DNA from: CAZCAC01 sp964496575
GTDB taxonomy: Bacteria; Planctomycetota; UBA1135; GCA-002686595
Length of the DNA: 64,000 nt
NCBI GenBank assembly: GCA_964496575.1
Contig: CAZCAC010000013.1
Location: 1 to 64,000 of the forward strand
Direction of reading: 5' to 3'
In this document: piece after piece, positions 7,427 to 17,000 of the stretch
Numbering within the stretch: the stretch's first letter is position 1
Layout: every line of letters begins with the position of its first letter
Program-made: the position numbers and the translations under genes
The notes under the pieces: generated by a model
The model's database searches: none
Seen by the model: the letters and a program-made list of their open reading frames with translations, nothing else
Told to the model about the DNA's origin: nothing

Positions 7427-9403
7427 TCAACACTCCCGCAACACCATCGCCGTCCGACACGGCAGATAGACCCTCACGCAGTTCCTCAGCGTCCCGTCGT
7501 CGAGCAGCGGCTCGGTGAAGAAGCGCTGGCCCGAGGCGATTCGATCCTGCCCCCCGAACACGGCAGCGTCGGAGTCGAGGACGTACTCGTAGCTGCCCGG
7601 CGGCAGCTCGATCGGGTAGTCGGAGAGCGAGTCGTCCCAGTGGAAGTTGAAGAAGTAGTAGAGGCCGCCGCGCTCGAAGACGATCACGCGGTGCTCCTGG
7701 TTGACCAGGAGCCGGCGCACCGGCTTGCCGACGCCGTCCCCGCAGAGGTCGAGGATCGCCGCGTCGAAATCGGCCAGGTAGTGGTAGTACAGGCTCGGGT
7801 CGTCCCGCAGCGACCACTGCCGCCGCGCGTAGTGATACGACCACTCGTTGCCCTCGCGCGGGAAGTCGATCCACTCCGGGTGCCCGAACTCGTTGCCCAT
7901 GAAGTTCAGGTAGCCGTGCGCCGCCGACCCCAGGGTGAGCAGGCGAGCCATCTTGTGCAGCGCGATCCCTCGATCGACCATCAGGTCGCGATCGGTGATC
8001 CGCATCGCCTCGTACATGTTCGCGCCGATCAGCTCGAAGATCAGGCTCTTCCCCCCCACCAGGGCCTGGTCGTGGCACTCGACGTAGCTGATCGTGTGCT
8101 CCTCCGGGCGGCGCGTGGTCAGCTCGTACCACAGCCAGTCGAGGCTCCAGTCCTCGTCGCGATGGTCGTTGACCAGCTTGAACCAGCAGTCCGGAATCCC
8201 CATCGCCAGGCGGTAGTCGAAGCCGCAGCCCCCATCGTCCACCGGCGCGCCCAGACCCGGCATCCCGCTGACGTCCTCGGCGATGGTTATCGCGTCGGGG
8301 TGCACCTCGTGGATCACGCGATTGGCCAGCGAGAGGTACGCGTAGGCGTCCTCGTCGACGCTGTCGTCGAAGTACTGGTCGTAGTGGGTGAACGCCGTCG
8401 ACATCCCGTGATGCTTGTAGAGCATGCTGGTGATGCCGTCGAGCCGGTAGCCGTCGACGCGGAACTCCTCCAGCCAGTAGCGGGCGTTGGAGAGCAGGAA
8501 GCGCACCACCTCCGACTTGCCGTAGTCGAAGCAGCGGGAGTCCCACAGCTCGTGCTTGCCGCGCGGGCCGTCGTGGAAGTACTGGTAGAGAGTGCCGTCG
8601 AAGCGCGAAAGCCCCTCGACCTCGTTGCTGACCGCGTGCGAGTGGATCAGGTCGATGATCACCGCCAGCCCCATGCCGTGCGCGGCGTCGATCAGACGCT
8701 TGAGCTCCTCGGGCGTGCCGCAGCGTGAGGACGGCGCGAAGAAGCTGGAGACGTGGTAACCGAAGGAGCCGTAGTAGGGGTGCTCCTGGACCCCCATCAG
8801 CTGCACCGTGTTGTAGCCGCCCTCGACGATGCGCGGCAGGGTGTGCTCGCGGAACTCGTCGTAGGTGCCGACGCGTCCGTGCTCCTGCGCCATGCCGACG
8901 TGCGACTCGTAGATCAGCGGCGCGCCGATCTTGCCGGCGGGAGTACGCGCCCGCCACTTGTACGGCGTGGGCGGATCCCAGACCTGCGCGTTGAAGATCT
9001 TGGTCTCGTGATCCTGGACGACGCGGCGCACGCACGAAGGGATGCGGTCCCCCTCCCCGCCGTCCCAGGCGAGGTGCAGGCGGTACAGGCCCTCATGCTG
9101 CAGTGCACCACCGGGAAGGGTGATCTCCCAGATCCCGCCCCCACCGGTCGGGCGCAGGGCGAAGCGCTCGTCCACCTGCCAGTCGCTGAAGGTGCCGACG
9201 AGGTGGATCGAGGTGGCGTTCGGCGCCCACTCACGGAGCACCCACTTCGAACCCCGGCGATGCAGGCCGAGCTCCTCGTGGACCCGAGCGATCTCCGACA
9301 GGGAAGCGGCCTCCCCGGTGAGCTGTCGCCGGAGCTCTTCCGCGCGCGCCCTGCGGCGCTCGATGACGGGGAGGTACGGCGCGAGGCCCTGATCCTCCAG
9401 CAT
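7427..9403 (-). CDS. glgB: 1,4-alpha-glucan branching enzyme, eukaryote-type GH13
   Basis: A 658-residue branching enzyme that cuts alpha-1,4-glucan and rejoins it through alpha-1,6 links. A CBM48 module occupies about residues 55-150, followed by the GH13 barrel. Catalytic residues are visible: Asp in D-G-Y-R-L-D-G (about 317), Glu in T-I-A-E-D-V-S-G (about 374) and Asp in V-E-C-H-D-Q-A (about 444). Stretches such as Q-E-H-P-Y-Y-G-S-F-G-Y-H-V and W-D-S-R-C-F-D-Y-G match the eukaryote-type (GH13_8) enzymes better than the E. coli type (GH13_9), and the long bacterial N1 module is absent. It is the third gene of a glycogen operon. Start choice is open: ATG at 9403, or GTG at 9448, which would overlap the synthase stop as GTGA and add 15 residues. 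Confidence 0.93.
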   Translation of the reverse strand: MLEDQGLAPYLPVIERRRARAEELRRQLTGEAASLSEIARVHEELGLHRRGSKWVLREWAPNATSIHLVGTFSDWQVDERFALRPTGGGGIWEITLPGGALQHEGLYRLHLAWDGGEGDRIPSCVRRVVQDHETKIFNAQVWDPPTPYKWRARTPAGKIGAPLIYESHVGMAQEHGRVGTYDEFREHTLPRIVEGGYNTVQLMGVQEHPYYGSFGYHVSSFFAPSSRCGTPEELKRLIDAAHGMGLAVIIDLIHSHAVSNEVEGLSRFDGTLYQYFHDGPRGKHELWDSRCFDYGKSEVVRFLLSNARYWLEEFRVDGYRLDGITSMLYKHHGMSTAFTHYDQYFDDSVDEDAYAYLSLANRVIHEVHPDAITIAEDVSGMPGLGAPVDDGGCGFDYRLAMGIPDCWFKLVNDHRDEDWSLDWLWYELTTRRPEEHTISYVECHDQALVGGKSLIFELIGANMYEAMRITDRDLMVDRGIALHKMARLLTLGSAAHGYLNFMGNEFGHPEWIDFPREGNEWSYHYARRQWSLRDDPSLYYHYLADFDAAILDLCGDGVGKPVRRLLVNQEHRVIVFERGGLYYFFNFHWDDSLSDYPIELPPGSYEYVLDSDAAVFGGQDRIASGQRFFTEPLLDDGTLRNCVRVYLPCRTAMVLREC

Positions 9404-9444
9404 TCCACGGGTTTCGGTCACGGCAAAGGCTCCAGACACTCCGG

Positions 9445-10977
9445 TCACATTCCGTTTACCAGGGGACGCCGAAGCATCCGCTCGTAGATCTCGATGTAGT
9501 GTTTTGCGGTTACGGAGTGATTGAAGCGAGCCGCGGCCTGCTTCATCACTCGTGAGATCTGGGTGGATCGAACCTCGTCGGGTTGATGCCAGAACTTCAT
9601 CGCCTCGTCGATGGCCCAGCGCAATCCCTCGGCGTCGTGCACGGCGAAGCTGAAGCCGTTGCCCGTGCCCTTCTCGACGTCCAGAGGCTTGATGGTGTCG
9701 TGAAGCCCGCCGGTGTCGTGCACGACCGGCAACGATCCGAAGGTCGCTCCGATCATCTGCGGCAGTCCGCAGGGCTCGAAAGCCGAGGGCATCAGCACGT
9801 AGTCGGCGGCGGCGTAGCCGAGGTGCGACAGCTCTTCCTTGAACACGTGCACGGCGACCCGGTCGTGCAGGTCGTGCATCGACACGATGTTGCGGAAGTG
9901 AATGGCGAACGGACCATCGGCGACGAATGCGATCTGCAGACCCTCGTCCCAGTAGTCGTTGACGACGTCGAACAGGATGTGCGAGAGCAGCTCGCACCCC
10001 TTCTGGATGTTGTCCAGCCGAGAGGGCCAGAAGAAGAGCGGGGCGTCGGGGTCCTGGGTCAGCCCGATCCGCTCCTGGAGGATCACCTTGTTCTTGCGCT
10101 TGCCCTCGACGTGGTTCTTCGGGTCGTAGTTGTGCGGAAGGGCGGGATCGGTGGCGGGGTCGAACTGGTCGTCGGGGGCGTTGAGGATCCCGACGGCGCA
10201 GCCCGCGCTGGCCTTCTGCTCGATCTGGTAGCCGATCGCTCCATCGACGAACGAATGCCAACCGTCCTTCACTTCCTGGAGGAAAGTCGGGCTGACGGTG
10301 TTGATGAAGTGAGAGGCGAAGATCGCACTGGTCAGGAGATCCACCCGGTTGTTGTCCCGCGTGCTCTCGTAGTTGGCCGGGTGGTGTTCGTAGTAGAGGT
10401 ACTTCCAGAAGTCCGCTGCATCGATCCCCGCATCCTCGATCTCGGAGAGAGTCATCTTGCAGCTGTGGATGTTGTGGAAGGTGAAGAGGCTGGGGATCCT
10501 CAACCTCCTCGCCACCGCGGGGATCAGCCCCGTCATCCAGTCGTTGCAGTGAATCAGGTCCGGATTGACCTCGGGGATGATGTTGTTGATCACCTCCCGC
10601 TGGAAGGCGAGGGCAACGCGGTTGTTGTCGGTGTAGTACTGGCTGTAGACCTCGTTGCAGTAGTAGAATGCTCGATCTTCGGCGAGGTGGATACGCCGAT
10701 CCGAGAGCCGCTTGCGATAGACGCGCATCTCCTGGTCGAGCATCTCGGCGGTCTCGATCGAGAACATGCGGCGATAGTTGGGCATCGCCACGTGCACGTC
10801 CGCACCGAGATTGAACAGAGCGGCGACCAGCGACGCCGAAACGTCCGCCAGTCCTCCCGCCTTCGCCGTGAGGTGACTCCACTCGCTCCCCATTCCCAGG
10901 GGCAAGTAAGCGATCTCCGGCGTGACCACCAGGACCCGAGGGTTGGTGGGTATCTCCAACTTCTGCCTTTGTGCCAT
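9445..10977 (-). CDS. glgA: Glycogen synthase, GT5 family
   Basis: A 510-residue glycogen synthase that elongates alpha-1,4-glucan from a sugar nucleotide. The GT5 N-terminal sugar-nucleotide loop is T-A-K-A-G-G-L-A-D-V (K39-L43 as K-A-G-G-L). The C-terminal GT-B signature S-A-F-E-P-C-G-L-P-Q lies near residue 400 and is followed by T-G-G-L-H-D-T-I. Length is close to bacterial GlgA (about 480 residues). It starts 5 bases after the phosphorylase stop, with no clear ribosome-binding site of its own, so translation is probably coupled. No glgC gene (ADP-glucose pyrophosphorylase) is in the window. ADP- versus UDP-glucose use cannot be decided from what I see. Confidence 0.92.
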   Translation of the reverse strand: MAQRQKLEIPTNPRVLVVTPEIAYLPLGMGSEWSHLTAKAGGLADVSASLVAALFNLGADVHVAMPNYRRMFSIETAEMLDQEMRVYRKRLSDRRIHLAEDRAFYYCNEVYSQYYTDNNRVALAFQREVINNIIPEVNPDLIHCNDWMTGLIPAVARRLRIPSLFTFHNIHSCKMTLSEIEDAGIDAADFWKYLYYEHHPANYESTRDNNRVDLLTSAIFASHFINTVSPTFLQEVKDGWHSFVDGAIGYQIEQKASAGCAVGILNAPDDQFDPATDPALPHNYDPKNHVEGKRKNKVILQERIGLTQDPDAPLFFWPSRLDNIQKGCELLSHILFDVVNDYWDEGLQIAFVADGPFAIHFRNIVSMHDLHDRVAVHVFKEELSHLGYAAADYVLMPSAFEPCGLPQMIGATFGSLPVVHDTGGLHDTIKPLDVEKGTGNGFSFAVHDAEGLRWAIDEAMKFWHQPDEVRSTQISRVMKQAAARFNHSVTAKHYIEIYERMLRRPLVNGM

Positions 10978-10982
10978 CTAAC

Positions 10983-13532
10983 TCAGGCGGGGCCGGGCCA
11001 GGTCACGAAGCCTGGCGTTTCGTGCTCCCACTCCTTTCCGGAGGGGACGACGCGGACCGTGAACCCGTGCCTGCCGGCGCGCGTGCAGCGCAGCGTGTGC
11101 CGGTAGGTGTGCAGGCCATCGACTCCGTCGCCGTACTGGGTCATTTCCTCTGTCTCGACATCCCAGATGTTGTTTTCCGAGTCCAGTGGACCGGCGTAGA
11201 TCTGCACCGTCACTTCATTCGGTCTCAAGTGACCCAGCTGCAACCGTGCGGTCACGGTGAAGCTGTCCCCCACGTGCAGATCGGAGAGGTTGCGGTTGGC
11301 CTGAGGGGCGACGACCCGAACGTCGGGCCACAGCTCCCGCAGACGCTTTCGCTTGCTGACGAGCTCGCGTGCGCGAACTGCCCCGTCGGTCAGCAGCGAC
11401 CGGTAGCTCCTCGCCGCCGGCTCATAGAACCTTGAGTTGTACTGTTCGACCATGCGACGACTGGTGAAGCCGCCGAGGGCGAGCTTCATCGAGGCCTTCA
11501 TCATCTTCACCCACCGGTGAGGAAGGTCGCTCTCGCCGCGGTCGTAGAAGGTGGGCACGATCTCCTCCTCGAGGAGGTTGTAGAGCGCCTGCGCGTCCAC
11601 CGTGTCCTGGTAGGCCAGGTCGTCGGTCCCTTCCTTCATCCCGAAGGTCCAGCCGACTTCGGGGGTGTAGGCCTCGTCCCACCACCCGTCGAGGATGCTC
11701 GCGTTGAGCACGCCGTTCAGCGCGGCCTTCATCCCGGAGGTTCCGCTGGCCTCTTGCGGCCGGCGCGGGTTGTTCAGCCAGACGTCCACTCCCTGGACCA
11801 TCCGGCGGGCGATGCGCATGTCGTAGTTCTCCAGGAAGACGATGTGGCGCCGCAGCTTCGCGTCGCGGGTGAATTCCAGGAGCCGCCGGATCAGCTGCTT
11901 CGACTCGTGATCGGCCGGGTGCGCCTTTCCGGCAAAGATCAGCTGGACCGGGCGTTCTTCGTCGGTCAGGAGAGCCTGGAGCCGCTCGGGATCGTGCAGC
12001 AGCAGGGTGAGGCGCTTGTAGGTGGCCACGCGACGCGCGAAGCCAATGGTCAAGCGGCGGTTGTTCAGGATCGAGCGGATGCGGCTGATCTCCAGGTGCG
12101 TGGCGCTCCGCGCACGATGGGTCTTTTCCTCGTGCCGCCGCACGTTGCGAATCAACCGGGCTCGGGCCCGCTCGTGTGCCTGCCACAGCTCCTCGTCGGG
12201 GATCCGATCGATCCCATCGGGCCGATCGTCCGTGTTGATCTCATCGAACCAGTTCATGCCGAGGTACAGCTCGTAGAGACGATCGATCCCGCGATAGACC
12301 ACGGAGCGGGCGTGCACACCGTTGGTGATGTAGTCGATCGGAATCTGGTCGACGAGGTGCTCCGGCCAGAGGTGAGCCCACATCTTCCGCGCGACCTCAC
12401 CGTGAAGCCGGCTCACGCCGTTGCGGTACTTGGCCAGGCGGAACCCGAGCACCGTCATCGACAGCTCGCTCCGGGTACGCTCGACCTCGGTCTGTCCCTG
12501 TTGCAGGACCTGGTGGGGATCCACGTGGAGCTCGCGCGAGAGCGCCTCGAGATGAGGCATCAGCAGATCGGTATGGAAGGTCTCGTTGCCCGCGGGCACC
12601 GGGGTGTGCGTGGTGAAGACGGTCGTCCGCCGAACGATCTCACGGGCGGTGTCCTCGTCGACTCCCTTCTTGGCAGTCAACGAGTTGACTCGAGCGAGGT
12701 TCAGGAACGACGCGTGACCTTCGTTGAGGTGGAAGACCGACGGCTCGTAACCGAGTCGGGCCAGCGCGCGCATCCCTCCGATCCCGAGCAGCAGCTCCTG
12801 GCGGAGGCGCACGGTGGGATCGGCGCTGTACAGGCGTCGGGTGACCCTGCGCAGCGGCTCGGGGTTCGCGCTGAGGTCGGTGCTCAACAGGTAGAGCGGC
12901 ACCCGGCCGACGTCGAGGCGCCATACCGCGGCGTGCAGCTCTCCTTCCGGCAGCGGGACGCTGACGATGATCTGCCGGTTCTCCTCCCCGCACTCGGCGG
13001 GGCGGATGGGCAGGTCCTGGATGTCGCTGGTCTGGTAGTGCTCCTGCTGCCAGCCGCGGTTGTCGATCAGCTGCTGGAAGTACCCCTGGTGGTACAGGAG
13101 CCCCACGCCGACCAGCGGGAGCCCCAGATCCGAGGCCGCCTTGAGGTGGTCACCGGCCAGCACCCCGAGGCCCCCGGCGTAGAGGCGGATGGTGTCGTGG
13201 ATGCCGTGCTCCAGCGAGAAGTAAGCGACCAGCTTGTCGTGCTGCGCGGGGGGGCCCTGGAGAACGTCCCGCTCGAAGCGCTCTCGAACCTGATCGAACG
13301 AGCTGAGGAAGCCCTCGTCCTCGGCGAGCTCGTGCAGTCGTTCCTGGCTGACCTGCCGGAGCAGCAGGATCGGATTCAGAAGCGTCTCGTGCCAGAGACT
13401 GTAGTCGATGCGGCGGAACAGCTCCTTGGCGTCCTCGTTCCAGCACCACCAGAGGTTGGTCGTCAACGTCTCGAGAAACCGCAGCCTCTCCGGGAGGTTG
13501 GGTGAGACGTCGAACAGCTGCAGACCCTTCAT
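10983..13532 (-). CDS. glgP: Alpha-glucan (glycogen) phosphorylase, GT35
   Basis: An 849-residue phosphorylase that releases glucose-1-phosphate from alpha-1,4-glucan with pyridoxal phosphate. The N-terminus (T-T-N-L-W-W-C-W-N, residues about 25-35) is the DUF3417 segment of the Thermus-type alpha-glucan phosphorylases. Y-A-G-G-L-G-V-L-A-G-D-H and the cofactor site S-G-T-S-G-M-K-A-A-L-N-G (lysine near residue 597) are intact. The ATG at 13532 is preferred over a TTG six bases upstream because GGGGAA lies 8 bases before it. It is the first gene of the phosphorylase-synthase-branching operon, so synthesis and breakdown enzymes are made together and the balance must be set at enzyme level. Confidence 0.93.
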   Translation of the reverse strand: MKGLQLFDVSPNLPERLRFLETLTTNLWWCWNEDAKELFRRIDYSLWHETLLNPILLLRQVSQERLHELAEDEGFLSSFDQVRERFERDVLQGPPAQHDKLVAYFSLEHGIHDTIRLYAGGLGVLAGDHLKAASDLGLPLVGVGLLYHQGYFQQLIDNRGWQQEHYQTSDIQDLPIRPAECGEENRQIIVSVPLPEGELHAAVWRLDVGRVPLYLLSTDLSANPEPLRRVTRRLYSADPTVRLRQELLLGIGGMRALARLGYEPSVFHLNEGHASFLNLARVNSLTAKKGVDEDTAREIVRRTTVFTTHTPVPAGNETFHTDLLMPHLEALSRELHVDPHQVLQQGQTEVERTRSELSMTVLGFRLAKYRNGVSRLHGEVARKMWAHLWPEHLVDQIPIDYITNGVHARSVVYRGIDRLYELYLGMNWFDEINTDDRPDGIDRIPDEELWQAHERARARLIRNVRRHEEKTHRARSATHLEISRIRSILNNRRLTIGFARRVATYKRLTLLLHDPERLQALLTDEERPVQLIFAGKAHPADHESKQLIRRLLEFTRDAKLRRHIVFLENYDMRIARRMVQGVDVWLNNPRRPQEASGTSGMKAALNGVLNASILDGWWDEAYTPEVGWTFGMKEGTDDLAYQDTVDAQALYNLLEEEIVPTFYDRGESDLPHRWVKMMKASMKLALGGFTSRRMVEQYNSRFYEPAARSYRSLLTDGAVRARELVSKRKRLRELWPDVRVVAPQANRNLSDLHVGDSFTVTARLQLGHLRPNEVTVQIYAGPLDSENNIWDVETEEMTQYGDGVDGLHTYRHTLRCTRAGRHGFTVRVVPSGKEWEHETPGFVTWPGPA

Positions 13533-13573
13533 CGACAAGTTTCCCCTTCCCCGCGCTCAAGGCAGGGCCGCAG

Positions 13574-13594
13574 GCCAGGCTGATGAGCCCTGGC
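13574..13594 (-). terminator. Hairpin after the CBM48 gene
   Basis: GCCAGG and CCTGGC form a 6-7 bp stem around an 8-base loop, beginning at the stop codon of the CBM48 gene and lying 42 bases before the glgP start. There is no U-run, so it may be a weak terminator, a processing site or chance. Confidence 0.3.
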
Positions 13595-13926
13595 TACAAG
13601 ATGCTCATGACGCTGTTCAGCGACCCCATTCCGTTTGGGGTCCAATCCTCGCAACCGGGATCCACGCACCAGACGTCGTTGATGATGAACTTGTACTCGT
13701 GCGTCCCCCTGTGAAGCAGCAGCGTCGTGCTGTAGGCCCCGTCCTCGTCCGGAGTGAGCTTGTGTTTCTTCGGGTCCCAGTTGTTGAAGGTCCCCGCGAC
13801 GAACACCTTGCTGCCCTCCTCCGCTTCGATACGGAAGGTGACCTTGCGTCGCGACTTCCCCGTGCCGGAAGTCCCTTTCTGGGCGGTCTTGGACTGCTTG
13901 GCTGTCTTGACGCCTGTCTTGCTCAT
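13594..13926 (-). CDS. Free-standing CBM48 glycogen-binding protein
   Basis: A 110-residue cytoplasmic protein made of a lysine/serine/threonine-rich tail (residues 1-30) and one CBM48/AMPK-beta-type module. The module shows K-V-F-V-A-G-T-F-N-N-W-D-P, then G-A-Y-S-T-T-L-L-L, and H-E-Y-K-F-I-I-N-D-V-W. This is the alpha-glucan-binding fold normally found as part of branching and debranching enzymes or AMPK beta subunits, here with no enzyme attached. It lies between the debranching enzyme and glgP on the same strand, so a role in tethering or regulating enzymes on the glycogen particle is a fair inference. The start at 13926 has AGAGAAG upstream. Confidence 0.85.
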   Translation of the reverse strand: MSKTGVKTAKQSKTAQKGTSGTGKSRRKVTFRIEAEEGSKVFVAGTFNNWDPKKHKLTPDEDGAYSTTLLLHRGTHEYKFIINDVWCVDPGCEDWTPNGMGSLNSVMSIL

Positions 13927-14048
13927 GGTCTGCTTCTCTTTCGGTACTGTTGACGCCCGACCCACATGGGCCGATCCGCAAGGTCAAGGTAGCTATCTGC
14001 CGGGGCCGGGCAAATAGGGCGCCAAAGGATATTGAGAGCTTTTCCATG

Positions 14049-17000
14049 TCACTCGAGGGACTTCCAGACCCGGTAGATCTCGGTCGCACCCCACGCCTGC
14101 GCGGAACACCCTCGCGCGGTGTGAGGGAAATCGCCGTCCACGACCTCGGGCACGTGGCCGATGCTGCCGCGATTGGCCAGCTTCGCGCTGCTTGCCAGAA
14201 ACGCGCGCGCGGTCTTCCGACAGGCGTCTCCAAATGTGAGGAAGAGTGCTTCACAGTACGAGGGGAAGGGCCAGGTCCAGGCCGTGCCGTTGTGGTAGGC
14301 GGGTTTGCGCCGAGTATCCTCGTCTCCGAGGTAGTGTCCGCAGTAAGGTCGATCGGGGTCGTTCAGCAGTTCACCGTCACGCCACACCGGTAGCGGCGGC
14401 TGGATCTTCCTGTCGGCGAGACTTCGAATCGCACCGGGGACCAGGAGCTCCTGACATGCGGAGAGGATGCGCTCGCTTCGCTCCTTGTCGGTCAACGCTC
14501 CCAGGGTGATCGCGAAGAGTTGGTTGGGACGCAACGCATCGTCCGCCACCGCGTCCGCCGCCTTCGTGCCCGGCGCACAGTGAAGACAGTCGGAGAGATG
14601 ATCGCGTGCAGGATCTGTGAAGAACCTGTGCAGAGAGTCACCCGCGTGGCCGGCCAGCTCACCCCACTGGTCCTCTTTGGTGATACTTCCCAACAGGCTC
14701 AGCGCGGCGAGCCAGAGCGCCTGGATCTCCACCGGGTACCCCTCGCGAGGGGTGCCCGCCGGGTAGTTCGTGTCCATCCACGTGAAGTGGGTTGGACTGA
14801 AGATAAGCCCACTTTGAGAGTCCATAGTGACCCCATTGGGCACTCCCCGACGGTGGTGGTCGGCGATCGAGCACAGCACCTCGCGGAGCGTCCGGCCACC
14901 GCAATCGTCGTCGAAGAAGCCGTCATCGCCCAGCGCGATGCGCAGATCGTTGCAGGCGGTGAACAGCCACAGCGGCGCGTCGGAGGTGTCGCGATTGGAG
15001 GTATCGGCCCCGTGGATCGTGTTCGGTAGCGTCCCCCTATCCTCGAAACGGGCGAACTGCTCGATGATCTCTCTCGCCTGGTCGTGCCAGCCGGCGGCGA
15101 TGATCCCGCGCAGGCAGATCAGGGTGTCCCTCCCCCAGTCGAGGAACCACGGGTAGCCCGCGATCACCGTCCGGAAGTCGTCGCGCCGGACGATGAAGTG
15201 CGAGATGGCCCACTTCATCGCCCGATCCAGGGATGACGCCTCGGCGCCGGAGAGATCACCGGTCGGGCGGAGCGCGTCGGGTCCGGGCTCCTCCGGCAGT
15301 ACCTCGTCCCCGACCAGGATCTCCGCGGCGAGGTCCGCCCGCTGCCCCTCGGCCAGCTTCGTTTCCAGATATCCGGGACTGAAGAGATCGGAGCTGTCTC
15401 CCAGACAGCGCGAGGCTTCCTCGGGGTGGGATACGTTGTAGTTCCACTCCGGCTGCGAGACGAAGGTCGCCGAGGGCATACGCAACACGAGGCGTCGGGA
15501 ACCGCCGGGGTGGAACTCGAAGCCTTCCTCCCCGGCCCGGATGGCGCCGGGCCAGCGGCTCTCGGGACCGGTGTACGCCTTGGTCTTCGCGTGACAGTTC
15601 CGGTCCTCGATGTCGGGGCGGAGGATCAGGGTCACCTCTCCACTGCAGCCCGGTGCCCCGGCCTTCGTGGACGCCGCCTCGCGCTGGAATCCCACTCGCA
15701 CCGCGTTCCGCCCCTCGATCATCCGCAAGGAGATCACCAGCGGAACCGTGGAGCCCCCCCCCGCGGGAACCTGGAAGAACCAGGAGACGACGCCCTCGTC
15801 ATCGACGGCGAAGCGGGTCAGGCAATCGGGCCCGATCTCGTGAGAGTACCCGCGGTAGACCATCCAGGCCCGCAGCCGGGTCAGCATCACGTGCCGGTCG
15901 ACGGGAATGTGGGGATCGAGGTTGCCGGCGAGCAAGGAGTCGTACTGGCTGCGGAGCTCGCCCCACGCGGCCCGAACCTGGGCCATCGCGCCGCGGCCGT
16001 TGGTGCAGAGCGCGATCTGATCGAGCGGCTCCTCGCCGTGGAGCTCGACGGTGCGCTGGACGATCTCGCCTTCCCCACTCGAGAGATAGGAGAGCGAAGC
16101 CTGGACGTGCTCGGTGCCCGCCGGCTCGTGAACGGTGAGGTCGAGGATCAGCGGGGACTCCACCTCCGGCTCCTCGCGGGGCAGGATCAAGGTGAACTGC
16201 GTCCCGTCCGACCGCGGCACGCTGCGCAGGTCCGCGAGCACCTCCTCGCCGTCGTGAAGACATACGCGGAAGCGGGCCTCCGCCTCGATCAGGAGGAAGT
16301 GCCCGGGCGGCACCATCACCTCTCGCCGGGCGTCGCGCGGCCAGCTCCAGCGGGTCACCACGGCGGGCACGGGCAGCTCGAAGATCCGCGCGCAGAAGGC
16401 CTCGGGGGCCTCGGCGAGGGCCGCCGCCTCCGCTTCGGGGTCCAGATCGGCGATGTCGACGACCCCGCGGCGCGCCTGGTGCACGGCCAGGGCCAGCGCT
16501 TCGAGCGCCTGCTCCGTCACCCCCGGCACCGCCCCGCCGAAGCTGCGCTGCCCCCGATTGACCACGACCAGGTCCCCGGCCTCCGCGGAGAGGCACCGGA
16601 CCTGGGCCGGATCCAGCCGGCAGGAGGCGATGCCGTCGTCGACCGCGATCGCCACCGCGTCGCCGGTGAGCAGGTCGGTGTGCTCCTCGCGCGAGCCGCT
16701 CGCGCCTTCCTGACGCCAGTGCGCGGTCTCCGGCGCGTTCGAGTCGAGATTGACCAGCACCAGGAGCTCGCCCTCTCCTTCCAGCGGGGTCCGCCGCAGG
16801 ACCAGGACGTTTCCCTCGCCGCACTGCACCATCCGCACCCTCACGTCGCCCCCGAAGGCGGGGTGCGTCGAGAGCAGCGCGTTGAGGCGCGCGATCTCCG
16901 CGACCTGGTTCTCGTCCGCGCCCCAGTCGAGGGAGCACGCCTGGTGGACGTCGACCTTCTCCTCGGCGTACCACTCCACCCCGTTGGTGATCCCGAACGC

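Noticed and set aside
7427..10882. Reading the branching enzyme as an 1151-residue protein
   Set aside because: The extra N-terminal 490 residues are an out-of-frame translation of the glycogen synthase gene.
11517..13505. Long plus-strand frame opposite the glycogen phosphorylase
   Set aside because: Antisense shadow in GC-rich DNA; composition dominated by V, L, R and H with no recognisable fold.
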